DNA of 64,000 nt from Myxococcales bacterium 68-20 (lineage in GTDB: Bacteria > Myxococcota_A > Polyangia > Polyangiales > Polyangiaceae), in assembly GCA_001899635.1 (NCBI GenBank), contig MKVQ01000041.1:186001-250000 (forward strand). Direction: 5' to 3'. Below are positions 17,149-26,312 of the stretch, one piece after another; the first letter of the stretch is position 1; each line of letters starts with the position of its first letter. The position numbers and the translations under genes are program-made. The notes under the pieces were generated by a model. The model did no database searches, was not told the DNA's origin, and saw nothing but the letters and a program-made list of their open reading frames with translations.

Positions 17149-17709
17149 ATGACGCTTGCCGCGGTCCTCTCTCGCTCCGCTTGGATTCCGCTCGTCGCGC
17201 TCACCACGCTCTCCGCGTGCTCGGGCAGCGCCGCCGGCCGGTACGCACAGGCTCCCGCAATGACGATCAACGCGACGAAGAGCTACGCGGCGACGATGGT
17301 GACCTCGAAGGGGACGATCGAGCTGTCGCTCGACGCCAAGGCCGCTCCGAGCACGGTCAACAACTTCGTCTTCCTCGCGCGAGACAAGTTCTACGACGGG
17401 CTCACCTTTCATCGGGTCGAGCCGGGCTTCGTCATCCAGGGCGGCGACCCGAGCGGCAACGGTACGGGTGGGCCCGGCTACACGATCCCCGACGAAGCGA
17501 GCGGCCTGAAGCACATCGACGGAGCGCTCGCGATGGCGAAGTCGACCACGCCGAACTCCGCCGGCAGCCAGTTCTACATCACGCTCGGACCGCAGGCGGA
17601 CCTCGACGGGCGCTACACCGTCTTCGGCGCCGTCACGAGCGGCAAGGACGTGGCGAGCAAGATCGCCGTCGGCGACAAGATCACGAGCGTCACCATCACC
17701 GAGCAGTGA
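17149..17709 (+). CDS. Cyclophilin-type peptidyl-prolyl cis-trans isomerase lipoprotein
   Basis: This 186-residue protein has a lipoprotein signal (LTTLSACSG, Cys24) followed by a complete cyclophilin domain. Motifs include FYDGLTFHRVEPGFVIQGGDP with the catalytic-site Arg, GNGTGGPGYTIPDE, ALAMAKSTTPNSAGSQFYIT and LDGRYTVFG. The enzyme would isomerise Xaa-Pro bonds in the envelope. The frame is open further upstream, but the ATG used here begins the signal peptide and sits 6 nt after a -10-like box. Confidence 0.92.
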   Translation: MTLAAVLSRSAWIPLVALTTLSACSGSAAGRYAQAPAMTINATKSYAATMVTSKGTIELSLDAKAAPSTVNNFVFLARDKFYDGLTFHRVEPGFVIQGGDPSGNGTGGPGYTIPDEASGLKHIDGALAMAKSTTPNSAGSQFYITLGPQADLDGRYTVFGAVTSGKDVASKIAVGDKITSVTITEQ

Positions 17710-18009
17710 TCCGCGGCCCCCTCGCACGGGTGAACGGCGCCGCGGACAGTTCGAGACTCGCGGCGCGCGATCGCGACGCGCTGCGGTCGACGACGAGCAC
17801 CTCGCGGCCACCACCCCGCGGCGCAAGCGTGGCTCGTTGGCGGTTCGGATCGAGGCCATGTCGCGGTTCGCGACGACGGCAGCATGTCCTCGCTGCACCT
17901 CGACCACGCCGGGGACGCGCACGCTCGTGCTTCGAGCGTGCCGGCGGCTCGGCGCAGCGCTCGCGCCGGATGAGTCGCGGCCGGTATCGGCGTTGCACGC
18001 GTCCCGCCG
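17710..18009. other. Intergenic region with one hairpin
   Basis: These 300 bases hold no gene I can support on either strand. A perfect 8-bp hairpin CACGCTCG-TGCTT-CGAGCGTG lies at 17930-17950 and could end the preceding transcript. Confidence 0.5.
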
Positions 18010-18948
18010 ATGCCCGCAGGTGCCCGTCACGATCGTGAGCTCATCGGCAACCTCGTGCGGCGGATTCACGAGTCCGATGCGATCGAGCGCGCCGGCGAGT
18101 TGCTCGGCGCCCTCGCCGCTCCCGCGTTCGCGTTGAGCAGCGCGCTCCGACGGGCACGCACGTTCCACCCGCGCGGCGACTGCGCCGACGCCGACGTATC
18201 GGTCGCAGACAACGTCCCTCGAGCGCACCGCGCGCTGGCGGAGCGCCTTGCTGGGAACGCGTTCGTTCGCTTCTCCGACGCGCTCACGAAGAAGCGGGCG
18301 CGCTGGCCCGACGTCCTCGGCTGCGCGATCCGCTTCGGCGGCGAGGTCGACGATCCCGCGGTCGAGGGCGACCAGGACTTGCTCCTCGCGACCATCAAGC
18401 GTCCCTGGACGATGCCGTTCTCGCCGTTCACCACGAAGGTGCACGACTACCTCGCGAACGACTACTTCGCGGTCTCGCCCTTCTCCATCGTCGCGCCCAG
18501 AACGATCGCCGATGGGTCGAAGGCGCCGCGGGTCTACTTCCGCCTGCGTCCTGGGTCGAAGGAGCCGGGCGGGGTGATCACGATCGACATGTCGACGGGA
18601 CCGATCTCGGCCCTTCGCGCATCGACGCCGCGAACGCGACGGAGCCCCGCCGAGCAGCGCCGCCGCCGGTTCGAGCGCGCGATCGCGAACGGCTCGGCGG
18701 TCTTCACGCTCGGCATCTCGAACGGGCCATGGGGTCCCTTCGCGCCGCTCGTACGCATCCAGCTCGTGAGCGTCCGCCTCACCGATCCCGCGAGCCTCCG
18801 CTTCGATCCGTTCCGGAGCGGACGCGGGATCGAGCCGCAAGGCTTCGTCCACGCGCTCCGCCGGAGCGTCTACGGCGCCAGCCAGCGTGCGCGGAGCGTG
18901 AAGGAGCGCTCCCCGTCGAGGGTCCCGCCGCCGGCGCCCGTTCGCTGA
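18010..18948 (+). CDS. Hypothetical protein, possibly catalase-superfamily-like
   Basis: This 312-residue soluble protein has the order FHPRGDCADADV, AGNAFVRFSDALTKK, WPDVLGCAIRFG, DLLLATIKRPWTMPF and NDYFAVSPF. It resembles the short catalase-related proteins of actinobacteria, in which a HP/HxRG segment and an R(F/L)S segment precede DVLGLA(I/V)R. The heme-binding Tyr and catalytic His-Asn pair of true catalases are not evident, so activity is doubtful. The C-terminal tail is basic. Start uncertain: no ribosome binding site is clear. Confidence 0.5.
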   Translation: MPAGARHDRELIGNLVRRIHESDAIERAGELLGALAAPAFALSSALRRARTFHPRGDCADADVSVADNVPRAHRALAERLAGNAFVRFSDALTKKRARWPDVLGCAIRFGGEVDDPAVEGDQDLLLATIKRPWTMPFSPFTTKVHDYLANDYFAVSPFSIVAPRTIADGSKAPRVYFRLRPGSKEPGGVITIDMSTGPISALRASTPRTRRSPAEQRRRRFERAIANGSAVFTLGISNGPWGPFAPLVRIQLVSVRLTDPASLRFDPFRSGRGIEPQGFVHALRRSVYGASQRARSVKERSPSRVPPPAPVR

Positions 18949-19016
18949 GCCGCGCAGAGCGGACCCGCGCGGCGAGACCGACGCGTCGGCGCGGCCATGG
19001 CGGTGCTCACTTGCAT

Positions 19017-19069
19017 TGACCTCCGATTCACGCCCGCCTGTTGGGCGAGCGGGCGTGAATCTCCGGTCA
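19017..19069. terminator. Strong bidirectional hairpin
   Basis: GATTCACGCCCGC and GCGGGCGTGAATC form a perfect 13-bp stem around an 11-nt loop. Outside a 3-nt symmetric bulge, TGACC pairs with GGTCA. It sits between two convergent genes and lacks a T-tract. Confidence 0.7.
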
Positions 19070-19130
19070 AAGCCTGCTCGTGTGAGCTGACCGCTTCGAC
19101 CTTTCAGGAGCGGCGCAACTGAGTTGCGCC

Positions 19131-20417
19131 TTAGTTCGGACCGCCCGGACCGGGCTCCTTGACCGTCTTGCAGCCGAGGATGATCTTGACCTTGCCCTCG
19201 GGGTCCGCCTTCAGCGTGTCGCACGAGGTGCCGTGCAGGATGACCTTCGTCGGCGCGTTCGGGTCGTCGTAGGTCCAGCCGTTGGCCGAGTCCTGCTTGA
19301 TCTGCGAGGTAGTGCCGGCGCCGGACGTGTACTCGACGTTGACCTTGGCCGGATCGACGTTGCCGGACGAGAAGTCGAGCGTGAGCTCGCAGCTCGAAAC
19401 GGTGTCGCGGATCTTGTTCACCGCCGCGAGGAAGTCCGCCTGGATCTGCTGCGCGGTCTTCGAGCCGGGCGTGATCTGGAAGTGACAGGGCGTGCCCGTC
19501 ATGTTCGTGTCACTCCAGGTCGGGTTGCAGCCCGCCGGCGCCGTCCCGCCTTTCACGGCGAGATCGCCGACGAAGAGCTCGTCGTAGACCGTGCTCGCGT
19601 TCGCGTTCACATCGCCGACGCCGACCGCGAAGGTGAGCACCGAGGGCGTGCCGGAGAGCGCCGACGACGCTGCATTGAGGCACGCCTGCCTTCCGTCGCT
19701 GGGGATGCCGTCGGTCATGACGACGAGGACGTATTTGCCACCGGGCTTGACCGGCGCGGCCGGGGAGTAGGCCTTCAGGATCGGCAGCTGGCCGTTCATC
19801 GAAGCCGCCAGCGGTGTGCCTCCGGTCGGGAAGACCGGCGGCAAGAGCCGAGTCTTGAGCGCCGTTGCGTGCGCGGCGTCGACGAACGAGATCGGGACGT
19901 CGGCCTGGTTCGCGGGCTTCGTCGCGTTGCTCGAGAAGAGATACATGCCGACGGCGAGGTTCGGATCCGGCTTGGCCGCGAGGTCGTCGGCGAAGGCGGA
20001 GAGCGCGCCTCGGATCGCGATCCACTTCTTGCCGGTCTGACCCACCGGGTTGCTCGGCCGGGTCGGCGCGAGCGGATCGGCCTCGCGCTCGCCCGCGACG
20101 AACACGCTTCCGTCATAGCCATCCATGCTGCCGGACCCGTCGACGACGAGGAGCATGTAGACGGGGACGCGGGTCGCCTCGGCGCTCGCCGTCGCGCAGC
20201 TGCCGCCGTCGCCGTCGTCGTCGTCGTCGTCGCTGCCGCCGCCCCCGGAGTCGGGGGAGTTGGGGTCGAAGCCGCTGCTCGACGAGGCGCCGCTGCTACC
20301 GCTGCTCGACGAGGTGCCCTCGTTGAACGTGGAGCCGGAGGTGCTACCGCACCCCTGGCCGAGGGCGGTCATGGCGGCAAAGACGACACAGCTCGAGACG
20401 AAGGTAATGTGCTTCAT
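19131..20417 (-). CDS. VWA domain lipoprotein
   Basis: This 428-residue protein has a lipoprotein signal ending LGQGCGS, followed by a Ser/Gly and then Asp-rich linker (SDDDDDDGDGG) to about residue 75. The VWA domain carries MIDAS VVDGSGSM, the loop Thr in FPTGGTPLAASM and the acidic VVMTDGIPSDG. A C-terminal domain with paired Cys (PAGCNPTW ... GTPCHF, SSCELTLDF) completes it. Proteins of this type are abundant surface or periplasmic metal-dependent binding proteins in Polyangia. The ATG has GGAGAGG upstream. Confidence 0.85.
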   Translation of the reverse strand: MKHITFVSSCVVFAAMTALGQGCGSTSGSTFNEGTSSSSGSSGASSSSGFDPNSPDSGGGGSDDDDDDGDGGSCATASAEATRVPVYMLLVVDGSGSMDGYDGSVFVAGEREADPLAPTRPSNPVGQTGKKWIAIRGALSAFADDLAAKPDPNLAVGMYLFSSNATKPANQADVPISFVDAAHATALKTRLLPPVFPTGGTPLAASMNGQLPILKAYSPAAPVKPGGKYVLVVMTDGIPSDGRQACLNAASSALSGTPSVLTFAVGVGDVNANASTVYDELFVGDLAVKGGTAPAGCNPTWSDTNMTGTPCHFQITPGSKTAQQIQADFLAAVNKIRDTVSSCELTLDFSSGNVDPAKVNVEYTSGAGTTSQIKQDSANGWTYDDPNAPTKVILHGTSCDTLKADPEGKVKIILGCKTVKEPGPGGPN

Positions 20418-20681
20418 GCAGTCCTCTCCAACGACGCACGCGCCGCAAGCCCCCGGCCGCCTCTCGATGCCCCGACTCCTGCACCAAGACGCAAACGTAC
20501 CGTAGCATCACCCGACGCTCGGCGTGGGAGCGAAGCGCGCGTCGGGACGGTGCCATTCCGGCGGCGTCGCCTCACCGGATCGTCGCGACACCAGTCACCG
20601 GACCGGTCGGCCCCGCGATGCGGGCGGCCTCCCCGGCGGATGCGCGGGCCTCGGTTCGTGAAGCAACGTCCTTTTCCCGTG

Positions 20682-20687
20682 TATGTT
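20682..20687 (+). promoter_or_regulatory. -10-like box TATGTT, leaderless arrangement
   Basis: TATGTT ends 6 nt before a GTG codon. The same spacing is seen before other single genes in this window, which supports this GTG as the start of the WYL regulator. Confidence 0.5.
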
Positions 20688-20693
20688 CACCGG

Positions 20694-21701
20694 GTGGGAC
20701 AACGGAGCTCGACGGAGACGCTGTTCGGGATCGTCGCCGCCTTCCTCGAACGGCGGACATGGACGCAGGCGGAGCTGGCGCGGAAGCTCGAGACCCGTGT
20801 GGAGACGGTCCGCCGCCAGCTCGGCGAGCTCTCGGCCGCCGGGCTGAAGCTCGAACGGGAGGAAGAGCACCCGCACGTCTATTGGAGCGTCCCCAAGAAC
20901 TGGATCCCCGGGGCCCTAGCCTTCAGCGCCGACGAGGCCCGTGACCTCCTGCGCCTCATCTCTCGCGCGCCGCGCGGGTCGCTCCGCGAGCGGGTGGTCG
21001 AGATGACGCTCTCCCGCCTCGCCAGCCTCGGCCGCGCGAGCAGCGGCTTCGATCCCGAAGCCGTCCGTCCTGCCGGGATCACCGCCGACGAGGAGCGGTG
21101 GCTCTCGCTCATCGAGGACGCGACCGCCGCGAAGGTGGCGCTGCAGATGCGCTACTTCTCCGCGAGCCGGCGCCACGAATCGAAACGCTACGCATCGGTG
21201 CAGCGGGTCGAGGTCGGCGGCCGCCCGCAGTTCGTCGCGGTCTGCCATCGAGCAAACGAGCTTCGCCGCTTTCGCGTGAGCAACGTATCCGAGGCCAGAC
21301 TCGCCCACGAAGAGCCATTCCGCGGCGTCTCCGCGACGGAGCTCGCGAAGTTCGATCGTGAGAGCTTCGCCGGCTACCACGACGTCGGACCGGCCGTGCG
21401 CTGCACGTTCTTCGTCCGTGATCCGGAGGCGGCGTGGGTCGAGAAGAACCTCCCCGACGAACGCATCGAGCAGGAACACGTACGTGAGGGCGGGCTCCGC
21501 TTCTCGATCGAGACGACGGGCGTGGCGGCCCTCGCCCGCTTCGTCGCGGGCCTCGGCGAGGTCGCACGTCCCGAGACGCCGGAGCTCGCGGCGGAGGTCC
21601 GGACGATCGCACGCGCCGCCCTCGCGAACGCCTCCGGCACCGACGACGATCCGGCGCCTCCGCGCGCCGCGCGCCCAGCGCGCACCAAGTCTCGTCGTTG
21701 A
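20694..21701 (+). CDS. WYL domain transcriptional regulator
   Basis: This 335-residue protein begins with a winged helix-turn-helix (TETLFGIVAAFLERRTWTQAELARKLE followed by TRVETVRRQLGELSAAG). The WYL-type domain contains KVALQMRYFSAS, RYASVQRVEVGGRPQFVAVC and ELRRFRVSNVSEAR. The WCX C-terminal extension follows (VRCTFFVRDPEAAWVEK). WYL domains bind ligands or nucleic acid ends to control transcription. The GTG start fits a -10-like box 6 nt upstream; an ATG 54 bp earlier (20640) is the alternative. It ends 36 bp from the stop of a second, shortened family member on the other strand. Confidence 0.82.
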   Translation: MGQRSSTETLFGIVAAFLERRTWTQAELARKLETRVETVRRQLGELSAAGLKLEREEEHPHVYWSVPKNWIPGALAFSADEARDLLRLISRAPRGSLRERVVEMTLSRLASLGRASSGFDPEAVRPAGITADEERWLSLIEDATAAKVALQMRYFSASRRHESKRYASVQRVEVGGRPQFVAVCHRANELRRFRVSNVSEARLAHEEPFRGVSATELAKFDRESFAGYHDVGPAVRCTFFVRDPEAAWVEKNLPDERIEQEHVREGGLRFSIETTGVAALARFVAGLGEVARPETPELAAEVRTIARAALANASGTDDDPAPPRAARPARTKSRR

Positions 21702-21737
21702 ACGACGTACCGCACGAGAGTCGACCGCGGCGCACGC

Positions 21738-22286
21738 TCAACGCGCATGCGCAGCGAAGACCCGACGTGCACGCTCGGCGATCTCGTTCCGGAGCGCCAG
21801 CGGAGCGAGCACCTCGACCTCGTCGCCGTGACCGAGGAGCAATCGTCGCGTCAGGGAGGAGTCGTCGACCGCGGCGGCGACGATGACGAAGAGCGGGTCC
21901 TTCGCGTCGCCGGAGACCCGCGCGCCGCGCGCCCCGAGCCGCCCGGCGACGAGCTCGAGCGCCGTCCTGCGCACGCGGAGCGAGATGTCGATACCGGACT
22001 TGTTCACCTCGTCGGTCCGCGTGCCCGTCACGCTGCGATGCGGCGCCGGCACGTCGAACGCGGGCTCCGCGTCCTCGGACCATCGCCAGCCATACGGACG
22101 CGCACGCTCGTCGGCGACGATGGGGAAGACCTCCGCGAGCTCGATGAGGTCCCGCTGGATCGTGCGCCGATGGACCTCGATCCCGCGCTCGCGGAGGCGA
22201 GACTCGATCGCGCCCGTGTCGATGCGCCGAGGTGACCTCGGCAGCATCGTCAGTACATGCCATTGGCGCAGGGTCGTGGCGCTCAT
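21738..22286 (-). CDS. WYL-family regulator lacking the WYL core
   Basis: This 182-residue protein has an N-terminal winged HTH (LRQWHVLTMLPRSPRRI, RRTIQRDLIELAEVFPI) and the short linker YGWRWSEDA. It then passes directly to what resembles the WCX domain (IDISLRVRRTALEL ... DEVEVLAPLALRNEI). The roughly 80-residue WYL core expected between them is absent, with no frameshift remnant visible. It could therefore bind DNA without the usual sensor. The ATG lies 6 nt after TACGTG, a weak -10-like box. The tail-to-tail neighbour is a full-length WYL protein. Confidence 0.7.
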   Translation of the reverse strand: MSATTLRQWHVLTMLPRSPRRIDTGAIESRLRERGIEVHRRTIQRDLIELAEVFPIVADERARPYGWRWSEDAEPAFDVPAPHRSVTGTRTDEVNKSGIDISLRVRRTALELVAGRLGARGARVSGDAKDPLFVIVAAAVDDSSLTRRLLLGHGDEVEVLAPLALRNEIAERARRVFAAHAR

Positions 22287-22429
22287 GCTGAACACGTACG
22301 GTGTCGCGCCGTGCGAAGCGCTCACGCTGTTGGACGTCGCTGCTTGCGCGTTCAGTCGATCACCGGCGCCGATCGTTCCATGCTGTCGCACGAGCAGACG
22401 TGCGCGACGGGAGCGGGCGCACGCGCCCG

Positions 22430-23842
22430 TCACGTCGTCTCGGGGACCTGCTCCGGAGGCTCGCCCGACGCGACGCGCGGCGCGCGGAGGAACCAGCTCG
22501 CGACGAGCGACGCGATCAGGAGCACGAAGCCGAGCACGACGGCGATCGCCCCCCACTCGAGCAGCGAGCGCGGCGCGGGGACGAGGCGCGCCTGCACGAC
22601 GAAATGAGCCATCGACATCGCGAGCAGCGCCATCGCGATGCGGGCTCCGGCCTTCCATGTCGCGAGCACGACGGCCACGGTCGCGAGCAGGTCCAGCCCG
22701 AGGACGTGTGCCGGCCAGGGACCACCCGACCATCCGAAGGTCCAGAGCGAGAGGTAGAGAGCCGCTCCAGCGCCGATGAGCAGCCGCCGCCTCGCCGCGG
22801 CGAGGGCCTCGGTCGACCCGGCAGACACCATCGCCGGCGCGTCCACTTCCATGGGCGTCTCCGATCCACGGACGCGATACGGCATCGCCGGCACCGACGG
22901 CCTCGCGACTGCGCGACCGCGGTCACGCCGTGCATGCGTGAATGCCTCGAGCGTCGACCTCGAAGCGCGGAGGACGAGGGCGACGGCGGCGACGAACGCC
23001 GTCACCGAGAACGCGCCGGGCAGCTTCAGGCCGACGACGAGGAGCGTCGCCATGACGACACACCAGACGCGGACCTCGCTCCGGATCCATCGCACGCCCA
23101 ACAGCGGCGCGACGGCCGCGAGCGCGGCGATCGAGAGACGCGACTGCGTCGACCAGAAGAGGACGTGGAGCGCGAGGAGCAGCGCCGAGAGGAGCCACGC
23201 GGCCGTGACTGCGCGACGGAGGACGGTCTGGCCCCACGCATCGAGCTCGACGAGGCTCGTCACCGCGCCGGGCCGATAGAGCGAGACGCCTCCGACGAGC
23301 CAGAGCACCACCATCGCGTTGGCGCTGCGAGCGTCCGTCCCGTGGAGCCAGTGCGGGAGGACTGCGAGGCCGAGCGCGCCGAGCGTGAGCGTCGCGACGG
23401 CCGAGCGCGCGAGGCGGATCTTCATCGCCCACGCGAGCGCGTGGAGCTTGGCGACGAACAGCACGAGCCAACCGCCCGCCGCCCATACACCTGCTGCGCC
23501 GAGGCTCTTGCACGTCTCGGTGTGCAGTGTGAGGTCGTACTGATAGAGCACGGTGAGAAGCGCCAGCATGACGGCGGGACGGCGATGGCCGATGCGCGTC
23601 AAGAATGCAGCGCCGCCGATCAGCGCAACCGCGTAGAGCTCGGCGATCGCCGCGACCCCGATCTCGCTGCCAGACCCGCTGCCCTGCGCCAGGCCGCGCG
23701 AGATCAGGATGATCCCGCCGAGGACCAACGACGCGCTGAAAAGGTAGAGCGGGTTGTACTCGACGAACCACCGATGAAGCAGGCGCCGCCAGAAGCGCTC
23801 CGGATGGTCCGCGTCGCGTCGTCTGGAGATCGTGTCGTGCAT
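22430..23842 (-). CDS. Polytopic membrane protein of unknown function
   Basis: This 470-residue protein has about a dozen hydrophobic segments and a cytosolic basic loop near residue 320 (HARRDRGRAVARP). The N-terminus RFWRRLLHRWFVEYNPLYLFSA precedes the first span. No transporter or enzyme motif is recognisable. The start was chosen at the ATG preceded by GAGGAG, giving MHDTISRRRDADH; an earlier in-frame start adds 18 residues without a ribosome site. It is transcribed toward the shortened WYL gene, 143 bp away, and may share its regulation. Confidence 0.7.
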   Translation of the reverse strand: MHDTISRRRDADHPERFWRRLLHRWFVEYNPLYLFSASLVLGGIILISRGLAQGSGSGSEIGVAAIAELYAVALIGGAAFLTRIGHRRPAVMLALLTVLYQYDLTLHTETCKSLGAAGVWAAGGWLVLFVAKLHALAWAMKIRLARSAVATLTLGALGLAVLPHWLHGTDARSANAMVVLWLVGGVSLYRPGAVTSLVELDAWGQTVLRRAVTAAWLLSALLLALHVLFWSTQSRLSIAALAAVAPLLGVRWIRSEVRVWCVVMATLLVVGLKLPGAFSVTAFVAAVALVLRASRSTLEAFTHARRDRGRAVARPSVPAMPYRVRGSETPMEVDAPAMVSAGSTEALAAARRRLLIGAGAALYLSLWTFGWSGGPWPAHVLGLDLLATVAVVLATWKAGARIAMALLAMSMAHFVVQARLVPAPRSLLEWGAIAVVLGFVLLIASLVASWFLRAPRVASGEPPEQVPETT

Positions 23843-24303
23843 GGATGCTCCTCTCGGGTCGGCCGCGGTGCAACCGGCGTACCCTCCGCGCGACATCGCA
23901 CCCCCGCGAGGAACGTGAGCGCGCTCGACGCTGGCCCCGCCAAAGTGGCAGCGCGCGGACGCGACGATGCTCGAAGTGTCACCTCATACTCGGCTCGATC
24001 GAGCGACGCGCACGCTGGACCGGTCCGCGCTGATCACCGTCCGGCTCGGCATCGCCGAACCCGAGGTGACGAGCGCCGGCGGTCGATGCCCCTGCTCGTC
24101 GAGCTCCACGAACGACTCGACCTCAAGCTCGTCTGTCGCGTGACGGGCGAGAGATCTCGGTGTCCTCGTCCGGCGGTCGCGTGCTTCAGCTCGTTCTCGA
24201 CACCGGAGCGCCCCTCCCCAACCGTCATGATTTGACCACAAAGGCGTGAGGTTGCGTGGAAGGGGTCGACCTCTCACGCGCAGGTGGGTATTGAGGGCAG
24301 CAT
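23843..24303. other. Divergent intergenic region
   Basis: These 461 bases precede the KAS III gene. Reading frames on both strands are short and show no recognisable family. The stretch 24231-24240 contains TTGACC but no matching -10 at normal spacing. Nothing else can be supported. Confidence 0.5.
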
Positions 24304-25356
24304 ATGGGGTTCGAGCTCATCGGCACTGGGCACTACGTGCCTGGGTCTCCAGTACCCAACGAACGCCTCTCGAAGGTGATGGACACCTCCGACGACTGGA
24401 TCTTCCAGCGGTCGGGTATCCGGCAGCGTCATTTCGCCGGTGAGGGACAAGCAGCGAGCGACTTCGCGTTCGAGGCGAGCAAGCGCGCGCTCGAGTCCGC
24501 CGGGATCACCGCGAAAGATGTCGACTACATCATCTTCGCGACGATGACGCCCGACTACGTGTTCCCGGGATCGGGGGCCGTGCTCGGAGCGAAGCTCGGC
24601 ATCGAGGGCGTGCCCGCGCTCGACGTCCGCCAGCAGTGCGCGGCGATGATCTTCATGCTCCAGCTCGTCGACGGCCTCATCAAGGGCGGCGTCGCGAAGA
24701 CGATCCTCGTCGTCGGCGCCGAGGCGCACGCCGGCTTCATGCCGTGGGAGGACTGGGACATCGTCGACGGCAAGTCCGACGCGGACGCCTCGCCGGAGGC
24801 CCGGGCTCGCGCGAACGATCACCGCGCGCTCGCCGTGCTCTTCGGTGACGGAGCCGGTGCGCTCATCTTCCGCGCGACCGATCGCGACGCCGGCCTCGTG
24901 GCGTCGAAGGTCCACACCGACGGTCGCTTCGCCGAGACGCTCTACGTCCCGGGCGGCGGCTTCCGCACGCGGCCGTACTGGAAGGCGAAGCACTGGGACG
25001 AGCAGGCCCACATCCCGCGGATGGATGGCCGCGAGCTGTTCAAGTTCGCCGTCACGAAGCTCCCGCAGTGCGCACGCGAGCTGTGCGAAGAGTCGAAGGT
25101 GCCGATCGGCGAGATCGACTGGTTCCTCGCGCACCAGGCGAACTACCGCATCAACAAGTACGTCCGGGAGCAGCTCGGCGTGCCCGAAGAGAAGATGCCG
25201 ATGAACATCGATCGCTTCGGTAACACGAGCGCCGGCACGATCCCGATCCTCATCGACGAGTGCACGCGCGCCGGCAAGCTCAAGAAGGGCGAGCTCAACA
25301 TGCTCCTCGCCCTCGGCGCCGGCATCCACTGGGGCTGCGCGCTCGTCCGCTGGTGA
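24304..25356 (+). CDS. Beta-ketoacyl-ACP synthase III-like thiolase-fold enzyme
   Basis: This 350-residue protein has the KAS III N-terminus (GTGHYVPGSPVPNERL, TSDDWIFQRSGIRQRHF). The catalytic Cys112 is in DVRQQCAAM, the His in WFLAHQANYRIN and the Asn in GNTSAGTIP: the full Cys-His-Asn triad for decarboxylative Claisen condensation. Family members start fatty acid or polyketide chains, or join acyl chains as in OleA. An insert around 150-170 (MPWEDWDIVDGKSDADA) is longer than in FabH. No acyl carrier protein or other fatty-acid genes are adjacent, so it may not be the housekeeping FabH. GAGGG precedes the ATG. Confidence 0.88.
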   Translation: MGFELIGTGHYVPGSPVPNERLSKVMDTSDDWIFQRSGIRQRHFAGEGQAASDFAFEASKRALESAGITAKDVDYIIFATMTPDYVFPGSGAVLGAKLGIEGVPALDVRQQCAAMIFMLQLVDGLIKGGVAKTILVVGAEAHAGFMPWEDWDIVDGKSDADASPEARARANDHRALAVLFGDGAGALIFRATDRDAGLVASKVHTDGRFAETLYVPGGGFRTRPYWKAKHWDEQAHIPRMDGRELFKFAVTKLPQCARELCEESKVPIGEIDWFLAHQANYRINKYVREQLGVPEEKMPMNIDRFGNTSAGTIPILIDECTRAGKLKKGELNMLLALGAGIHWGCALVRW

Positions 25357-25466
25357 TCGTGCGTCGCGTGCGCCTCGCGTTCACGCGCAGCTGACGCGCC
25401 GCCGTCGACCGAGGCAGGCACGGAGCGGCAGGTAGCCGACCAGCGGCCTCCGGCTCGGCTCCGTGC

Positions 25467-25472
25467 TACCTT
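25467..25472 (+). promoter_or_regulatory. -10-like box TACCTT, leaderless arrangement
   Basis: TACCTT ends 6 nt before the ATG of the following secreted-protein gene, with no Shine-Dalgarno. Confidence 0.45.
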
Positions 25473-25478
25473 GTCGGC

Positions 25479-26165
25479 ATGTTCTCGCTTCGAAGCGCCT
25501 TCTCGCGTCTCCTCGTCGTCGGCGCCCTCGCCCTCCCCGCGGCGGCCGTCCTCGTCCCGAGCGACGCGGCTGCCTCGGTGTCGATCGCCGTCGGCTTCGA
25601 CATGCTCGTCAAGGACTCCGACGTCGTGGCCGTGGTCACCCCCGGCGAGCAGACGAGCGTCTGGGAGGACGGCCGCATCTACACGTACACCAAGGTCCGC
25701 GTCGAACGAGGCGTCGCCGGTGAAATCGGTGCGGGCGCAGACGGATGGGTCCGGACGATGGGCGGCGTGGTCGGCAAGATCGGCCAGCTCGTCGACGGAG
25801 AGCCCGTCTTCGTGAAGGACAAGGCCTCGCTCCTCTTCATGCGCAAGTTCAAGGCGGGCGGCGTCTTCGAGGTGTCCGCGCGCGCGCAGGGCCAGTACCC
25901 CATCACGATCGACGAGACCACGAAGCGGCAGAAGCTCCTCCGATCCTCGGCCGTCGGGATGCTCGTCCCGCCGAAGTACACTCAGACCGTGACGGCGGGA
26001 CCTCCCGCCTCCGGCTCCGTGCAGACGCAGAGCAGCGCGCTGAGCGACGCGGTCAAGGTCCGCCTCGCCCAGGAGGTCATGCACGAAAAGCCGCTCGACG
26101 ACGTCGCTCGCGAGATCGCGACCGCGTGGAAGCGCCTGCACCCCGTGGAAGTGAAGGCGAAGTAG
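25479..26165 (+). CDS. Secreted protein of unknown function
   Basis: This 228-residue protein has a clear Sec signal (RLLVVGALALPAAAVLVPSDAAA). The mature part has a beta-rich pattern: VVAVVTPGEQTSVWEDGRIYTYTKVRVERGV, GEPVFVKDKASLLFMRKFKAGGVFEV and YPITIDETTKRQKL. This looks like proteins that measure or coat surfaces, but I recognise no family. The C-terminal helix (LDDVAREIATAWKRLHP) is amphipathic. It lies 148 bp upstream of RNase D. Confidence 0.65.
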   Translation: MFSLRSAFSRLLVVGALALPAAAVLVPSDAAASVSIAVGFDMLVKDSDVVAVVTPGEQTSVWEDGRIYTYTKVRVERGVAGEIGAGADGWVRTMGGVVGKIGQLVDGEPVFVKDKASLLFMRKFKAGGVFEVSARAQGQYPITIDETTKRQKLLRSSAVGMLVPPKYTQTVTAGPPASGSVQTQSSALSDAVKVRLAQEVMHEKPLDDVAREIATAWKRLHPVEVKAK

Positions 26166-26312
26166 CGCCGCCTTTCGACGAGATCCTTCGACGCAATCGT
26201 GAGCTTCGAGCGCGGCACCTGCGCGCTCGGCGCGACCTCGTGCACGAGACGCATGCCCTCGCCGGTACGAGGCCGCATCTGGCCCAGGATCTGGTAGACG
26301 ACAGACGTCTTG

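Noticed and set aside
16936-19224. Long open frame on the minus strand across the isomerase and catalase-like genes
   Set aside because: Composition is Arg/Ala-rich with no recognisable motif, and it is antisense to a clear cyclophilin.
24304-25356. KAS III gene as the marker of a secondary-metabolite cluster
   Set aside because: No acyl carrier protein, ketosynthase, tailoring or transport genes lie nearby.
26166-26312. Protein-like minus-strand stretch between the secreted protein and RNase D genes
   Set aside because: A frame here looks less random than average, but it lacks a start, matches no family I know, and is short.
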